Notes under the pieces: generated by a model
What the model was told of the DNA's origin: nothing
Databases searched by the model: none
Seen by the model: the letters and a program-made list of their open reading frames with translations, nothing else
Origin: Melanopsichium pennsylvanicum
Taxonomy: Eukaryota; Basidiomycota; Ustilaginomycetes; Ustilaginales
Length of the DNA: 55,015 bases
Reading direction: 5' to 3'
Assembly: GCA_900208305.1 (NCBI GenBank)
Contig: OAPG01000024.1
Span: 1 to 55,015 of the forward strand
Part shown: in pieces, positions 20,601-30,394 of the stretch
Layout: each line of letters opens with the position of its first letter
Numbering within the stretch: the stretch's first letter is position 1
Made by a program: the position numbers and the translations under genes

Positions 20601-21634
20601 CTATTTTTTAAGGTAGAGTGAGTGGAGGTTAACAGGTCGTGAAAGGGAAGAAGGAGGCTTATTAAAATAAATAGCTGCTTTACCTAGAGAATCAAAGTAA
20701 AGAATTTCATTGGTAAAAGTATTAGTTACTTTCACACTCTTGGATGTTGGCAGAGTAACGGGTAGTTTAAGAACGTCATCAACAATTGATTTAAGTTCAG
20801 TAAGAGTAAGTAGAGTATTAATATTTACATTAGATACAGGTGTATTAGTAATAAGCCTCCGGCGGTATCACGAATCCAACCACCTTTTTTAACAATACCT
20901 CGAGCCCAATAAATAGTTTTACTCATAAGTCGTGAAAAAGCTGCTGTAGAATGCATAATATTGATAAGTGTAAGAGTATCACCTTCTTTATAATAAATGT
21001 AAAGTTTACTCCAAATAATTGTACTTAATTTAGGATCATTAGAATCTACAATATTCGTTCCAGCTACAAACATTTTATTATAAGTAGGTTTATAATAAAA
21101 GAAAAGATATTGTTCAAGAATAGTAATAAAAAGTTCTTTTGTGATAGTAATAGTATCTAGTACTTCTTCTGAAATAATAAATAGAGTTATAATTCCTTTA
21201 TTTCAAAAATCTTTAATAAAATAAGATTTTGAACGTTATAACTCCCATTTGCGTGTTCTCGTACCCGTTGTGCTAGTGATTTACTTTGTCCGATATATGT
21301 ATCCTTTGTTGGATCCTGCGAATGAAGTAGGTAACAACCTGGTACTTTAGTACCAGTTGAAGAGCTTGATCTTACTACACTACGGAATAGTGAACTATTA
21401 TCAGATCAGCACTACTACTAGATAGAGGCAGTGTAATACTATTTATAACAATACCTTCACAAATTGTAACCACTTTATCTGTAACTACTCCTTCTTTAAG
21501 CCCTAGAGCATAACTAATATTCTTAGAAGTTGTCCTGTATTATTTGCAATTTCTTGCATTACAAAGAGACTTCGTTTGAATCGTTCATCTTGCTCTTTAT
21601 TTGACTCTTTAAAGATTACGTTTGTGTATTTCAT
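20601..21634 (-). pseudogene. Broken GIY-YIG HEG beside cox2
   Basis: Antisense to cox2. Reading the minus strand from the ATG at 21634: an N-terminal helix region (FKESNKEQDERFKRSLFVM then EIANNTG), a frameshifted segment LGLKEGVVTDKVVTICEG, the GIY-YIG core KVPGCYLLHS followed by TYIGQSKSLAQRVREHANG, the helix LFITILEQYLFFYYKPTYN carrying the likely catalytic Glu, and a C-terminal domain. At least three frameshifts or stops make it a pseudogene. It is a clear relative of the HEG downstream of atp9 (41460-42559) and of the orphan at 25660-26440. Confidence 0.82.
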
Positions 21635-21849
21635 TGGTTAGTATATTTTATTTCGGTAGGATGTTCTAGTTAATTATACTTATTATCAGTATATTTCTGA
21701 ATCATACAATAATTATATTCATTTATACATTAATATTCAACTATATTTTGTATAATATTTTTATACATTAAAAGTTAACATATATTATTATTTGCTTAAA
21801 AAGGCATAGTTTATTAAATAAGTATACCTTCTTATACGAATGTGTTAAT

Positions 21850-22214
21850 ATTACTAACTGGTCATACGAGTACTCAGATTTCATTAATGAAGATGGAGAA
21901 TCAATCGAGTTTGATTCCTACATGGTTCCTGAAACAGATCTAGAGGATGGACAACTACGACTACTAGATGTAGATAATCGAGTTGTAGTACCAATCGATA
22001 CACACATTCGATTTATTGTTACGACCTTATCCATGATTTCCCGTTCCATCTCTAGGACTTAAAATCGATGCGGTCGACTAAATCAAACATCTGTGCTTAT
22101 CGAGCGTGAAGGAGTGTTCTACGGACAATGTTCAGAGATCTGTGGAGTATATCACGGATTCATGCCTGTAGCTATTGAGGCCGTAACACCAGAGAAATAC
22201 GGATTGATAGCCCC
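21850..22214 (+). pseudogene. Decayed cox2 3' fragment
   Basis: Encodes [20 protein letters not shown] onward, [20 protein letters not shown], then deletions around IHDFAVPS and AVPGRL, then [20 protein letters not shown]. It stops matching just before the normal end, where GGATTGATAGC runs into a C7 tract. Similarity to the live cox2 at codon level with many silent changes shows an older displacement than for atp6. Confidence 0.92.
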
Positions 22215-22278
22215 CCCTTCTCTTCTGATCATTTAAAAGTATCTTTGGTACTGGTAACTCAAATCTATTTATACTAAA

Positions 22279-23129
22279 AATGGATTATATTCCGTGGAGT
22301 GATACTAACATGATGAAAACGAACCGTCTAGTACTTAATGATATGTATAATTTGAATTATAATTATACTAGTATTAAAAATTGATTTTGATAAAAAAGGA
22401 AATTACTACACCTACTTAAAGAACCTATAAAAAATACTGGTATTACTTACTATGAAGTGTCTAAAAAGTAAATCCTTGTTAATAAAAGTACGCACAATAC
22501 CTTTGCTCGATCTCAGTTTACTAATGAATCCGGGGTATATATTGTGCAACATAATCTATCTGAAGACGGGTAGTGCTACGGACTTTTAACGACGATTTGG
22601 TAATCACTACAGTTCTATTCGAGATCTTTATGATAATGGTGAAAAAGAATTCAAATTCCATAAGACACTATTTGCAAACGGTATCTATAATTAGAATTGT
22701 AAAATTGGTAAGACTACTAATAGCTACTACTATTATTTTAGTCGCGCCAGCGCAGAATGGCATACAAATGGTAGCTTTAACAACGATAGCAAGCTATTCC
22801 ATGTACTTCAACAATTTCAATTTCAATTTCAATTTCAATTTACTCAGTATGAAGAACGTATGTATGAACAAGCAATTATTCATGCTGTGGGACGAATGTA
22901 GGACAAGAAGTATATTTTAATGTCAACTGGTATTCTAGTAAATAATTTAAGAAGAATCATAAGACATTCAAGCGATCACTCGTGATACTGATAAAGTGTA
23001 TGATTTCTCTTCAATTCGACGAACAGGGCTACTACTAAGTATTGAAAAACGAAATATTCAGACTTCTATAAATTATATGACTTACCATAAATCAGATCTT
23101 ATTGGACAAAACAGGAATGGCTACTAGTA
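22279..23129 (+). pseudogene. Second broken GIY-YIG HEG behind the cox2 fragment
   Basis: Pieces in shifting frames: MDYIPWSDTNMMKTNRLVLN at 22279, NESGVYIVQHNLSEDG near 22525 (GIY part), SSIRDLYDNGEKEFKFHKTL near 22609, then LFHVLQQ and FTQYEERMYEQAIIHAVGRM near 22850-22900 (Glu helix), and a NUMOD-like end VYDFSSIRRTGLLLSIEKRN near 23000. A GC cluster (GTCGCGCCAGCGCAG near 22742) and an (TTTCAA)n array at about 22815-22838 are inserted in it. Clearly dead. A different GIY-YIG lineage from the HEG on its other side. Confidence 0.62.
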
Positions 23130-23268
23130 GTTAAATTAGACCAATTGAAAGCATTACGATTACTACTTTATATTTATAATCAGAAATTTATACTTATTAT
23201 AAAACTACTAAATCATATTTCTAATTTCACCATCTTATTAATCTAGGCTAATAAAATCAGATATTTTT

Positions 23269-23300
23269 TATTTAGTTTTAGTTTTAGTTTTAGTTTTAGT
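23269..23300. repeat. Hexanucleotide array (TTTAGT)n, right copy
   Basis: Mirror of the (ACTAAA)n array at 732-763. Confidence 0.85.
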
Positions 23301-23363
23301 TGCGATACTTTAATAATAAATATAGCAGTACAGGGTATAAATTTTAGAAATCTATACATATTA

Positions 23364-23434
23364 TACTAGTATTCGGAATCGAACCGAAAATGTGAGAGTG
23401 GAAGTCCCAAGTTTTACCATTAAACTACACTAGC
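23364..23434 (-). tRNA. trnG(ucc): tRNA-Gly(UCC), right copy
   Basis: Identical to 598-668. Anticodon loop CTTCCAC. Same strand as rps3, which lies further along. Confidence 0.9.
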
Positions 23435-23896
23435 TTTATAATCTAATTATTTCTTTATTTATAATTCAGACTCCGCTCATTTAAAGACTATATAATAATT
23501 TATATCCCTATATAAAATGCGCGCGCTACTATATTTATTACTGTTATAAAATCGAAAATAAAAACAAAAAAATAAGCGGCACAAATGCATTTATATAAAA
23601 AGAATCTTATATATATATGTGGACTTTTTACCTATCCCCGTGCCGTTCCATTTTTATAGGCAGCGCTATGCGCCCGGCGCGGGGTTTTTGTATAATTCTA
23701 ATTCTATCAATATTGTACATTAAAAATAGAATACAGTCCACGCCAATAAAATATTGAATTAATAGTCCGTATTATTAAAAATAAGAGAAAATTGTAGTTA
23801 ATAGGCGTTATAAAAATCTTCAATTGGATGTTTTTTTATTCTACAAAAAACGAAGGGGAAGCGGTTAATTATCGATATTAAGTTAATTAACTATAT
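23435..23896. other. Spacer between trnG and rps3, right copy
   Basis: No gene. GC cluster at about 23640-23690 and an AT hairpin near 23815. Differs from the left copy by one missing C near 23768. Confidence 0.7.
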
Positions 23897-24736
23897 TTAA
23901 GATCGTTGACAGATCCAAACTTTTACAGTAAAAGCACCTAGTTCATTTTTAGTTGTAAATTTACTGTAATCAATAAAGGCTTGTGACAGTGTAATATTAT
24001 TAGGAGAACGTTGGAAAGAACCAATTAGACAAGATTTAACAGTAATACGTGGAATTACTGTTTCAGTAACTAGTCGTCCTGAAACTTGTACTTTAATACC
24101 ACTAATATGTGCTGGTAGATTCGTTTTATGTAGACTTGGATTAGTTAGAATAGCTTCTTGGAAATCCATGAAAGTATTACTTGGTGCATTGTAAGCAAGA
24201 TATTGACTTAGAATATCGCTATTTAGATATGGATAATATAGTCGAGTAGCAATAACATTTACTTCTTTTTGATATAGTTGAGCAAGTGTAGTGCTTAGTT
24301 CTGCAAAGTTTTTTCGGAATGATCCGTCTGTAACTTCATTATTAGAGGAAATTTTACTGTTAGAAGCAGTATAATAAAAAAATGGAATAGTAACTTTACT
24401 ATTAGTATGACTAAAGTTCGGTTTACTGATAATAAAATAAGAAGTAGATACATTACTACTTACACCTAGCCGATTAGTATTTGTATTTTTTTTCTTTGTT
24501 GTATTATTTAGTGTACCAAAGTAAGCATTAATGATACAAATAGCACTATTATTTAGTGATGTATTTCCAGATAGAGTTGAACCTAGTCCTGGAGATTGTT
24601 TACTAAATGAATGCGCTGGCGCCACTCCATAATTATTCATTTGCATTTGTGGTTGTTGTAGACGTCCACTACTTTTTAGGTAAACATTAGGAATTGTTGG
24701 CATAATAATATTCATTTTTATTCTTAAAATGCGCAC
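23897..24736 (-). CDS. rps3: Ribosomal protein S3 (VAR1-like)
   Basis: Small-subunit ribosomal protein encoded in fungal mtDNA. The C-terminal KH/S3 domain is clear: LYYPYLNSDILSQYLAYN, then ISGIKVQVSGRLVTETVIPR, then FTTKNELGAFTVKVWICQR. Up to 279 codons; the first ATG (24736) lies in a GC-cluster-like stretch, and the ATG at 24715 (MNIIMPTIPN) is an equally good start. Asn- and Ser-rich N-terminal half, as in yeast Var1. A GC-rich palindromic block (GAATGCGCTGGCGCCACTCC, near 24609-24628) is inside the frame and codes for GVAPAHS. The last 134 bases lie in the inverted repeat. Confidence 0.9.
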   Translation of the reverse strand: MRILRIKMNIIMPTIPNVYLKSSGRLQQPQMQMNNYGVAPAHSFSKQSPGLGSTLSGNTSLNNSAICIINAYFGTLNNTTKKKNTNTNRLGVSSNVSTSYFIISKPNFSHTNSKVTIPFFYYTASNSKISSNNEVTDGSFRKNFAELSTTLAQLYQKEVNVIATRLYYPYLNSDILSQYLAYNAPSNTFMDFQEAILTNPSLHKTNLPAHISGIKVQVSGRLVTETVIPRITVKSCLIGSFQRSPNNITLSQAFIDYSKFTTKNELGAFTVKVWICQRS

Positions 24737-25193
24737 TAGGCGCGAGTAAAGAAATGCTATGTATAAAATGATTTTTCACTAGGGGAAAACGAGAATAGAA
24801 TTAATATTATCACTTTATAAGCCCTACATTTTTCTTGCCGTTATAAAATTTCATTACAACTTTTAGTGGTACTATTTCTATTCGATTTAGTAAAAAGAAA
24901 AAGGGGTACAATAACCAGAAAGGAGGAAGTATTTACTATTTTTAGTTCCCGTTATAATAAATTATAATCCTTTTTTGCGTCACTAAAATCGTAGATTTTA
25001 TTTTATATACTATTTTTGTGCTAATATAATATCGGATCTATTTTCTAAGGCGCGTCCCATAATACCCTTCAATTTGAATGGTACTTTTTATTCACCGTAT
25101 ATACTTTAACATCATCACTATTCTATAGTGTGTACTGTATTAACATCGTTTTCATTTATAGTATTAGATTATACTGTTAAACTATGAAAATAA
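24737..25193. other. Spacer between rps3 and trnN
   Basis: AT-rich with hairpin TAAAATCGTAGATTTTATTTTA near 24983 and a few GC-rich hexamers. No gene seen. Confidence 0.7.
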
Positions 25194-25264
25194 GGCACTA
25201 GAAAGAATCGAACTTTCGTTGAACGTATTAACAGTACGCCACATTACCACTATGTTATAGTACC
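25194..25264 (-). tRNA. trnN(guu): tRNA-Asn(GUU)
   Basis: Acceptor GGTACTA/TAGTGCC, D arm ACAT-AGTGGTA-ATGT, anticodon loop CTGTTAA (GTT), T arm GAAAG-TTCGATT-CTTTC. Reads AAC/AAU. Confidence 0.93.
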
Positions 25265-25659
25265 GACTATTAAAATATTTATACCGCTCCTACTATCCTA
25301 TACAACTATAATAAATATAAGTAGAGTGCAAGGGTAAAATGAATTATTCATGGTTACCATCCATAAACTAAAAAGAATATCCCTGATAAGGTTTATCACT
25401 TATATATTTTATAAGTTCTTATTTTACTTTAGCTATCACCCACCGGAATATGTTTAAGTACGTAGTATTTACTAGCAATAAATTTAGAATATTTACAGTA
25501 GCATCAACACTCTTTTATTAGGTTATTTTTCGTTTTTTTTATTAAGCTTTTTCATAAATTCTCGAAAATGAAAATCTTTTTATCCCGTGCCTTAGAAAAT
25601 ATCGAGATATTTTAGTAGCAGCACAGATATAATATCTTATCTTCTTTACTATTTTATAT
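25265..25659. other. Spacer between trnN and HEG remnant
   Basis: No ORF or RNA recognised. Ends with an AT hairpin AAAATATCGAGATATTTTAG near 25594. Confidence 0.65.
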
Positions 25660-26440
25660 AGGTGTTTATGATAGAGCCTCCGGCGGTATTACGATACATA
25701 CCTCCACGACTAATAACTAGAGCTACCCACTTATAATAATGATCAAGAATACTATCCAGTGTTTTATGACTAGTACAAATTTGTATTATAGTATAAGTAG
25801 AATTTTATAGCCGGTATACATAAACCTTCTTACCAAATAGAACTTTGATCATCTCTCCTACTTTAGGACCCTTGATTAGAAGCGGACTATAATTAAAAAA
25901 GGATATATAGCTCGATAACTATTAGAAAGAGATCAATACTAATAGAATTTTCTTGTAGATGTTGTAGATTTTCTCATCTACAATCCAAAGTGCAACACGA
26001 CTAGGTTATTAGTTGAAATGTTAATTAGAAAATATTTAGTAGTTTTTACTTTACCTCGGACATGTTGATAAACTCGGTTTCCAATATGAACTGATTGACC
26101 AATATAAGCAGTAGGTTCGTCAAAAGTACCTAGACCATAACAACCAATAACACCTGTTTTTTTATAAATAGAACCGCAAAAAAAAAGAAAATATATGTAA
26201 CATATTTACATTTACTATGTGGAATCGATAGATGAAGAGTCTTTTTATTGTTATCTTATCCATTTATTTACACAGAGCTAGTATATCTTACATAATTTTA
26301 TCTGACGTCCTTCCAGTGAAAGTATTTGTTTAAGACTTTGTATTGTAACTGGTTTGTTTGTATTGTTCTTAAAGATTTCTTTTGCAATACAATCCCGTTG
26401 ATACAGATCCTTAATAAACTCTTTAGATACTTCTTTTATT
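25660..26440 (-). pseudogene. Orphan broken GIY-YIG HEG (same family as cox2/atp9 HEGs)
   Basis: On the minus strand: N-terminal KEVSKEFIKDLYQRDCIAKE then IFKNNTNKPVTIQSLKQILS (near 26300-26440), GIY-YIG core TGVIGCYGLGTFDEPTAYIG and QSVHIGNRVYQHVRG (near 26060-26170), and a tail with SRGGMYRNTAGGS (near 25690). Frames change several times. The segments align with those of the HEGs after cox2 and atp9. Unlike those, no intact gene precedes it and I find no gene-tail fragment after it, but a piece resembling the atp9 leader lies just upstream (26545-26600). Confidence 0.72.
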
Positions 26441-26544
26441 TACTATTACTTTTATACAGTACTGCACTATTGCTAGTTAGCATAACCCGTTTTTTTCATT
26501 AAGTTGAATTATTTAATTACACAAGTACGGGCCGGTCCAGACTA

Positions 26545-26600
26545 TTATATTAATTTATTATGGTCAACACTCGCTGATGAACAGATGTTGAATACTCGTC
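26545..26600 (-). promoter_or_regulatory. Copy of atp9-type leader element
   Basis: On the minus strand GTATTCAACATCTGTTCATC and AGCGAGTGTTGACCATAATA match ATATTCAGCATCTGTTCACC and AGCTAGTGTTTACCGTAATA upstream of atp9. It lies about 100 bases upstream of the orphan HEG. Function unknown. Confidence 0.6.
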
Positions 26601-26649
26601 CCCGCCGATAGGTAAATATTTTCTTTTTAAGGGTGCTTTCAATTATAAC

Positions 26650-26722
26650 AGGAAAGATAAAGATTCGAACTTTATAGTAAATTACTAAATTTACAGTATA
26701 CCGCAATGTTATATAATAGATA
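26650..26722 (-). other. tRNA-like sequence, probably degenerate
   Basis: The minus strand has a perfect T arm (TAAAG-TTCGAAT-CTTTA) and a D-arm-like part (ATAACATTGCGGTAT) resembling that of trnN. No 5' strand pairs with the acceptor 3' side TCTTTCC, and the anticodon region can be folded in two ways (loop CTGTAAA, anticodon GUA, or an 8-base loop). It could be a decayed tRNA, or a tRNA-Tyr with a long variable arm. Confidence 0.3.
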
Positions 26723-26839
26723 GGGGATAATAATATTGACCCACTAACCAGTATTATAGTTGAAGTTGAAAAGAAATGGAACAATAATAAGTTGAAGGAG
26801 TATATTAAGTAAAAATACTACTTTAAACATGTGTAATTT

Positions 26840-26912
26840 CAGACTGGAAAGACTTGAACTTTCGACTATCACTCCCAAAGTGATCGCCCTGAACCATTAG
26901 GCCATCAATCTG
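26840..26912 (-). tRNA. trnP(ugg): tRNA-Pro(UGG)
   Basis: Acceptor CAGATTG/CAGTCTG, anticodon stem ATCAC/GTGAT with loop TTTGGGA (TGG), T arm GAAAG-TTCAAGT-CTTTC. Reads CCN. Confidence 0.93.
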
Positions 26913-27299
26913 TTAAAGCTAGCTTTAAGATTGCAGCATATATATATTACTAACAATCAGTATAAATATTGCCTATCCTATTTTGCGCTTGCGCGCGGAT
27001 ATTTTCATTTTCTAGGGCACCGAAGGCTATAAAAATGGCATACTAAAATGGGTATAGAAAATCGAATAATTTATTATAAAAAGAAATTCAATTCTTTTCT
27101 TTTTTAGGATAGTGGTACTAAATTTTACATTACATAAATTTATAAGCCCACAGTAATTACATTTTATTAATCGGCTGTTCCCCTCCGGGGAACCGGGAAT
27201 AGTAGACAATGTTTTACGATTAAGTAAATCAATAAATTAGTAGTACTAAACTGAATATATTACTATACTTACATTTGTACCCTATACGTATTTGATGCA
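26913..27299. other. Spacer between trnP and rnl 3' end
   Basis: GC cluster TTGCGCTTGCGCGCGGAT near 26981 (also at 38658, past the other end of rnl) and a short GC hairpin CCCCTCCGGGGAACCGGG near 27181. No gene seen. Confidence 0.65.
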
Positions 27300-27587
27300 C
27301 ATAACTTTATAGAATATAATATAGTTTTTAAGCTAAGTTATATAAGATATGTGATAAAATACGAAGAAGTAGTCTACTTCTTATTTCTTGTAATCTAATA
27401 AGGTGTGCTTCGTGCTTAAGATGCTTTCAGCGCTTATCTGTCATGATTGTGGCTACCCTACGGTGCCATATCTAAAAATAGACTTAACAATAGGTACACC
27501 ATGGAATCATCCCCAGCGGTCCTTTCGTACTAACCGGAGGTCCTTAATCGATTACTTTTTCCTTCAGAAGATAGGGACCATACTGAC

Positions 27588-29080
27588 TCCTAATACATAA
27601 ATATACTAATTTGCTTATTTATGGTATGGCCTATTTAATGTTATTGTAATATAGTTATATATTACTTCTAATTATTTCTAATTAGTTCGGACTATATCTT
27701 ATCTTAATATCCTTCTTAAGATGGAAACACATAGTCTCTGAGGATCCTACTAATTTAATCTAGATTAAATATTGGTTTCCTGCTGATTGCCTAATTTCTT
27801 AGATTCTTACTGAATATTATCTAGTACTAAGAACTTTAAAGGTGTTCCAGCATACAGTTTCCTTACGACGCGAGTCTTATCTTCTGTTTTTGTTTTATTT
27901 ATTTATTTATTTAACAGCGGTAGGGGACATAATTTATACACCTATTTAAGTTTATGGTTACAGAATAGTTTCCCTTGATAAACTTGATTATATTTTCGTA
28001 CTCGTTTTAGGTGAGTACGACTGATGCTATATTTCATTTCACAATCTTTTACAGTGTTTTCATAACTAATAAGCTCTTTAGTATTTGCGTTATAAACCCA
28101 AATACCTCGAGATCGATTATTTGAAACTTCTAGTTCTGTATTTACATTTACAGAATTTAGAATTAGATTACTAGTTAGAGGTTCAGCTGAAAAGTAGAAT
28201 TTGTGTTGTGATGTAACCCAAACCATTTGATTATCAAAATGCCCTTTCAGAGTATCATACTGAATAGTATAATGTGAGTTATCCATACTAGTAATTCCAA
28301 TTCGACTGGTTTCTTTAAGTCCAAATAGAACTTTTTCAGTATTAGGAATAATAGCTTTATTTTTATCAATTTCATATTGATAAAACATAGTACTAATTTT
28401 CATTCGATCTTCTTCAGACTTCATAGTTCCACTATTACTTGATACCATAAGACTACGATTTAGTGTAGGATTTAGCATCATCCAGAGTTGTTCCCAACCT
28501 TGAATAGTTGCTTTATCTAGTTTACTACTAATATTATATTGAGGGATTAGTAGTGTAAAATTATCAATTCCATAAGTAAAAAATAGCTGATGCTAGATCT
28601 TTACTTACTTTACTACTATTACCTTCTAGACTAGCCTTAACACGTCCTGGCATAAAGTACTCTGTTCGTCGACCCTTATTAGTAAAGAATCGTAGAGCAG
28701 AACCAACGTAAAACATACCAGTAGTTTTACACCAAAGTACGTAAACACCACCTTTATTAGCAAGTTCTTGTTGAGCTTTAGCTTTATCTGTATTAAGATT
28801 ATAAACCTTAATATCAGGGTGTAGTGAATAACGTTCTTGGATATTCTTAATTCGTTGAATTAGAGATGTAAAAAGAATAGGATATTTAGCAATAGTTGTA
28901 ATTGGAATAAAGAAGTCTGACGAATTAAAATAAATTCGTTTCATAATTTTAATAAGTGCTGTTGTCATGATGTGAATTGAAATTAAAAGAGATGTATCCT
29001 AATTACTATGCTTGCTGTTAAATAATAATTTGAATTAACCTAGTGCATAAGTTGGGAAATAAATTAATTAATTAAATTTC
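27588..29080 (-). other. rnl intron at site ~2593, group I with GIY-YIG HEG
   Basis: Upstream exon ends ACGTG(A), downstream exon starts (A)GTCAGTATGGTCCC. The conserved core follows the HEG: CTGTATGCTGGAACACC, GGCAATCAGCAGGAAACC, GGATCCTCAGAGACTATGTG and ATATAGTCC. The same core elements occur in the first intron of nad5. Confidence 0.8.
27942..28968 (-). pseudogene. GIY-YIG HEG in rnl intron 2593, split by one frameshift
   Basis: Starts at 28968 (MTTALIKIMKRIYFNSSDFF). GIY-YIG core GGVYVLWCKTTGMFYVGSAL. The frame breaks near 28590 at a T6 run: the called frame stops at 28564, while the next frame continues YGIDNFTLLIPQYNISSKLD, then QGWEQLWMMLNPTLN (Glu helix) and a NUMOD-like C-terminus (GIWVYNANTKELISYENTVK) to TAA at 27942. 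Apart from that single indel the gene is intact, so it may be a homopolymer read error or a very recent death. Confidence 0.82.
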
Positions 29081-29318
29081 ACGTCGTATTGAACCCAACT
29101 CGCGTACCTCTTTAATCAGCGAACAGCTGAACCCTTCCAAGCTACTACACCTGGAGGATGAGATGAGTCGACCATTTTCCTCTTCATCATTATTAGAATA
29201 AAATGGAGATCTAATATAAGGGGAAATAGCAAATCTTATTTGCCCCCGATGAAAAGTGTAAGTTGTTTATACTTACGCCATTAGTCACCTAATGGATTAG
29301 ACTATATCATCAATTATA

Positions 29319-30026
29319 CTACAGTTTACGTGGTAGTTTATATTGCATAGTTGAAATAAGATGTGGCTTAATAAGATCATGTAGCTTATTAGCATCACTT
29401 GTTGTAAATTGAACCACAAATTTATTCTTATGCTTTACTACTTTACTCTTAAACCCAAATTTTAGGTTTAGTTCTTCGCTAATCATTTTATTTTCATCTT
29501 GACTATATCCTTGAGTATGTAGAGTTAGTACACGACCTTCTCGATGAAGACTTCCATCCCCCATTACCCAGTATGCTAGACCAACTTCATTTAGGTGATT
29601 AAGAATAATACCAGGATTGATAGTTTTCTTAGTAACACCACCGTTAGATGAAATATTATAGAATAGATCCCAAATAATAGAGAAAGATGTGTGACTAAAT
29701 GTCTTAAACCAATAACTCTTCACTTCACCTTGTTTAGGTCCATGAATATGTTTTCGAATTCCTGGTTCAGTCATAAAGCAATATTCTTTACACTCTTGGA
29801 ATAGATGGAATAGAAACTCTTTTTGATCAGCTCCTTGTTCAAACTTAACTAGAGCTTCGTGACTTACACGATACATAGTTGCATCGCTTAGTACCATACC
29901 TAGAATAAGTTGAAACAGTTTAGAGTCGATCATAGGGAGACTTTTCTTCCAATCTTGCCAATATTTAGAATTAAAATGGTAACCATTTCGAGTATTAGTA
30001 ATCTTCTTCATTATTTTAGATTGCAT
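29319..30026 (-). CDS. LAGLIDADG HEG in rnl intron 2500 (I-SceI type)
   Basis: An intact 235-codon ORF of the two-motif LAGLIDADG_2 type. Motif 1 LILGMVLSDATMYR at about residues 40-53, motif 2 GLAYWVMGDGSLHREGR at about 149-165, and the typical tail LIKPHLISTMQYKLPRK. Cuts intron-less rnl DNA by family analogy. A structured leader (30030-30120) similar to that of atp9 directly precedes the ATG. Confidence 0.9.
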   Translation of the reverse strand: MQSKIMKKITNTRNGYHFNSKYWQDWKKSLPMIDSKLFQLILGMVLSDATMYRVSHEALVKFEQGADQKEFLFHLFQECKEYCFMTEPGIRKHIHGPKQGEVKSYWFKTFSHTSFSIIWDLFYNISSNGGVTKKTINPGIILNHLNEVGLAYWVMGDGSLHREGRVLTLHTQGYSQDENKMISEELNLKFGFKSKVVKHKNKFVVQFTTSDANKLHDLIKPHLISTMQYKLPRKL

Positions 30027-30029
30027 GAG

Positions 30030-30120
30030 AAGTACGCCAGTATGCCACTAATTTATATAATTAAGGTAAACACTAGCTGGTGAACAAATACTGGATATCT
30101 CGAAGATGTTTCCAGTTCCT
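30030..30120 (-). promoter_or_regulatory. Structured leader before intron HEG, shared with atp9
   Basis: Minus strand: hairpin CTGGAAACATCT-TCG-AGATATCCAG, then TGTTCACCAGCTAGTGTTTACC, then TGGCATACTGGCGTAC and ATG six bases later. The atp9 leader has CTGAAAACATCTT/AAGATATTCAG instead, an A-U for G-C swap on both sides of the stem. Confidence 0.7.
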
Positions 30121-30394
30121 ATACTAATGCAAAATAAAATAAGGTATAATTGTCGGGCGCTCGTGGAAGGATTATTGTTGGTATTACTCACCTTCTAGTC
30201 GTTGAACCTTTCTATTACAATTTAGTTAGTAAACTAAAATACCTTAATAGACTTGGCTGCGGATTGTCTTACTATTGAGTTAAGATAATAAGAGTTTCCC
30301 GCAATTCACCCGATTTAACCTCGACTATGACTCTTTATTTAATCGAGGTGTCAAACCGTTTGGACAATATGAACTCTCGCAAACGATAAACCTG

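Larger units (their letters stand above)
12467..24030. repeat. Right arm of large inverted repeat
   Basis: Mirror copy of the left arm. Indels found by eye are: an extra AC near 13015 (GGCCACACGTGG against GGCCACGTGG), one extra A in the A-run near 20504, one extra C in the C-run near 22211 (7 against 6), and one missing C near 23768. No coding gene of the arm is altered by them. Beyond 24030 the sequence continues into full rps3, whereas the left arm is cut by the window start. Confidence 0.97.
29173..30341 (-). other. rnl intron at site ~2500, group I with LAGLIDADG HEG
   Basis: Upstream exon ends GACACCTCGAT; downstream exon begins GTCGACTCATCTCATCC, with G as last intron base. Core GGGTGAATTGCGGG, AAGACAATCCGCAGCC, GTTCAACGACTAGAAGG, ACGAGCGCCCG precedes the HEG. 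Same core family as rnl 2449, atp9, nad5 intron 2 and cob. Confidence 0.85.

Noticed and set aside
1..24030. Inverted repeat as telomeric ends of a linear genome
   Set aside because: The arms face a small internal spacer and continue into unique sequence at 24030; no terminal tandem array is visible.
26545..26784. 79-codon ORF on the minus strand
   Set aside because: Covers the tRNA-like sequence and the leader copy; composition random.
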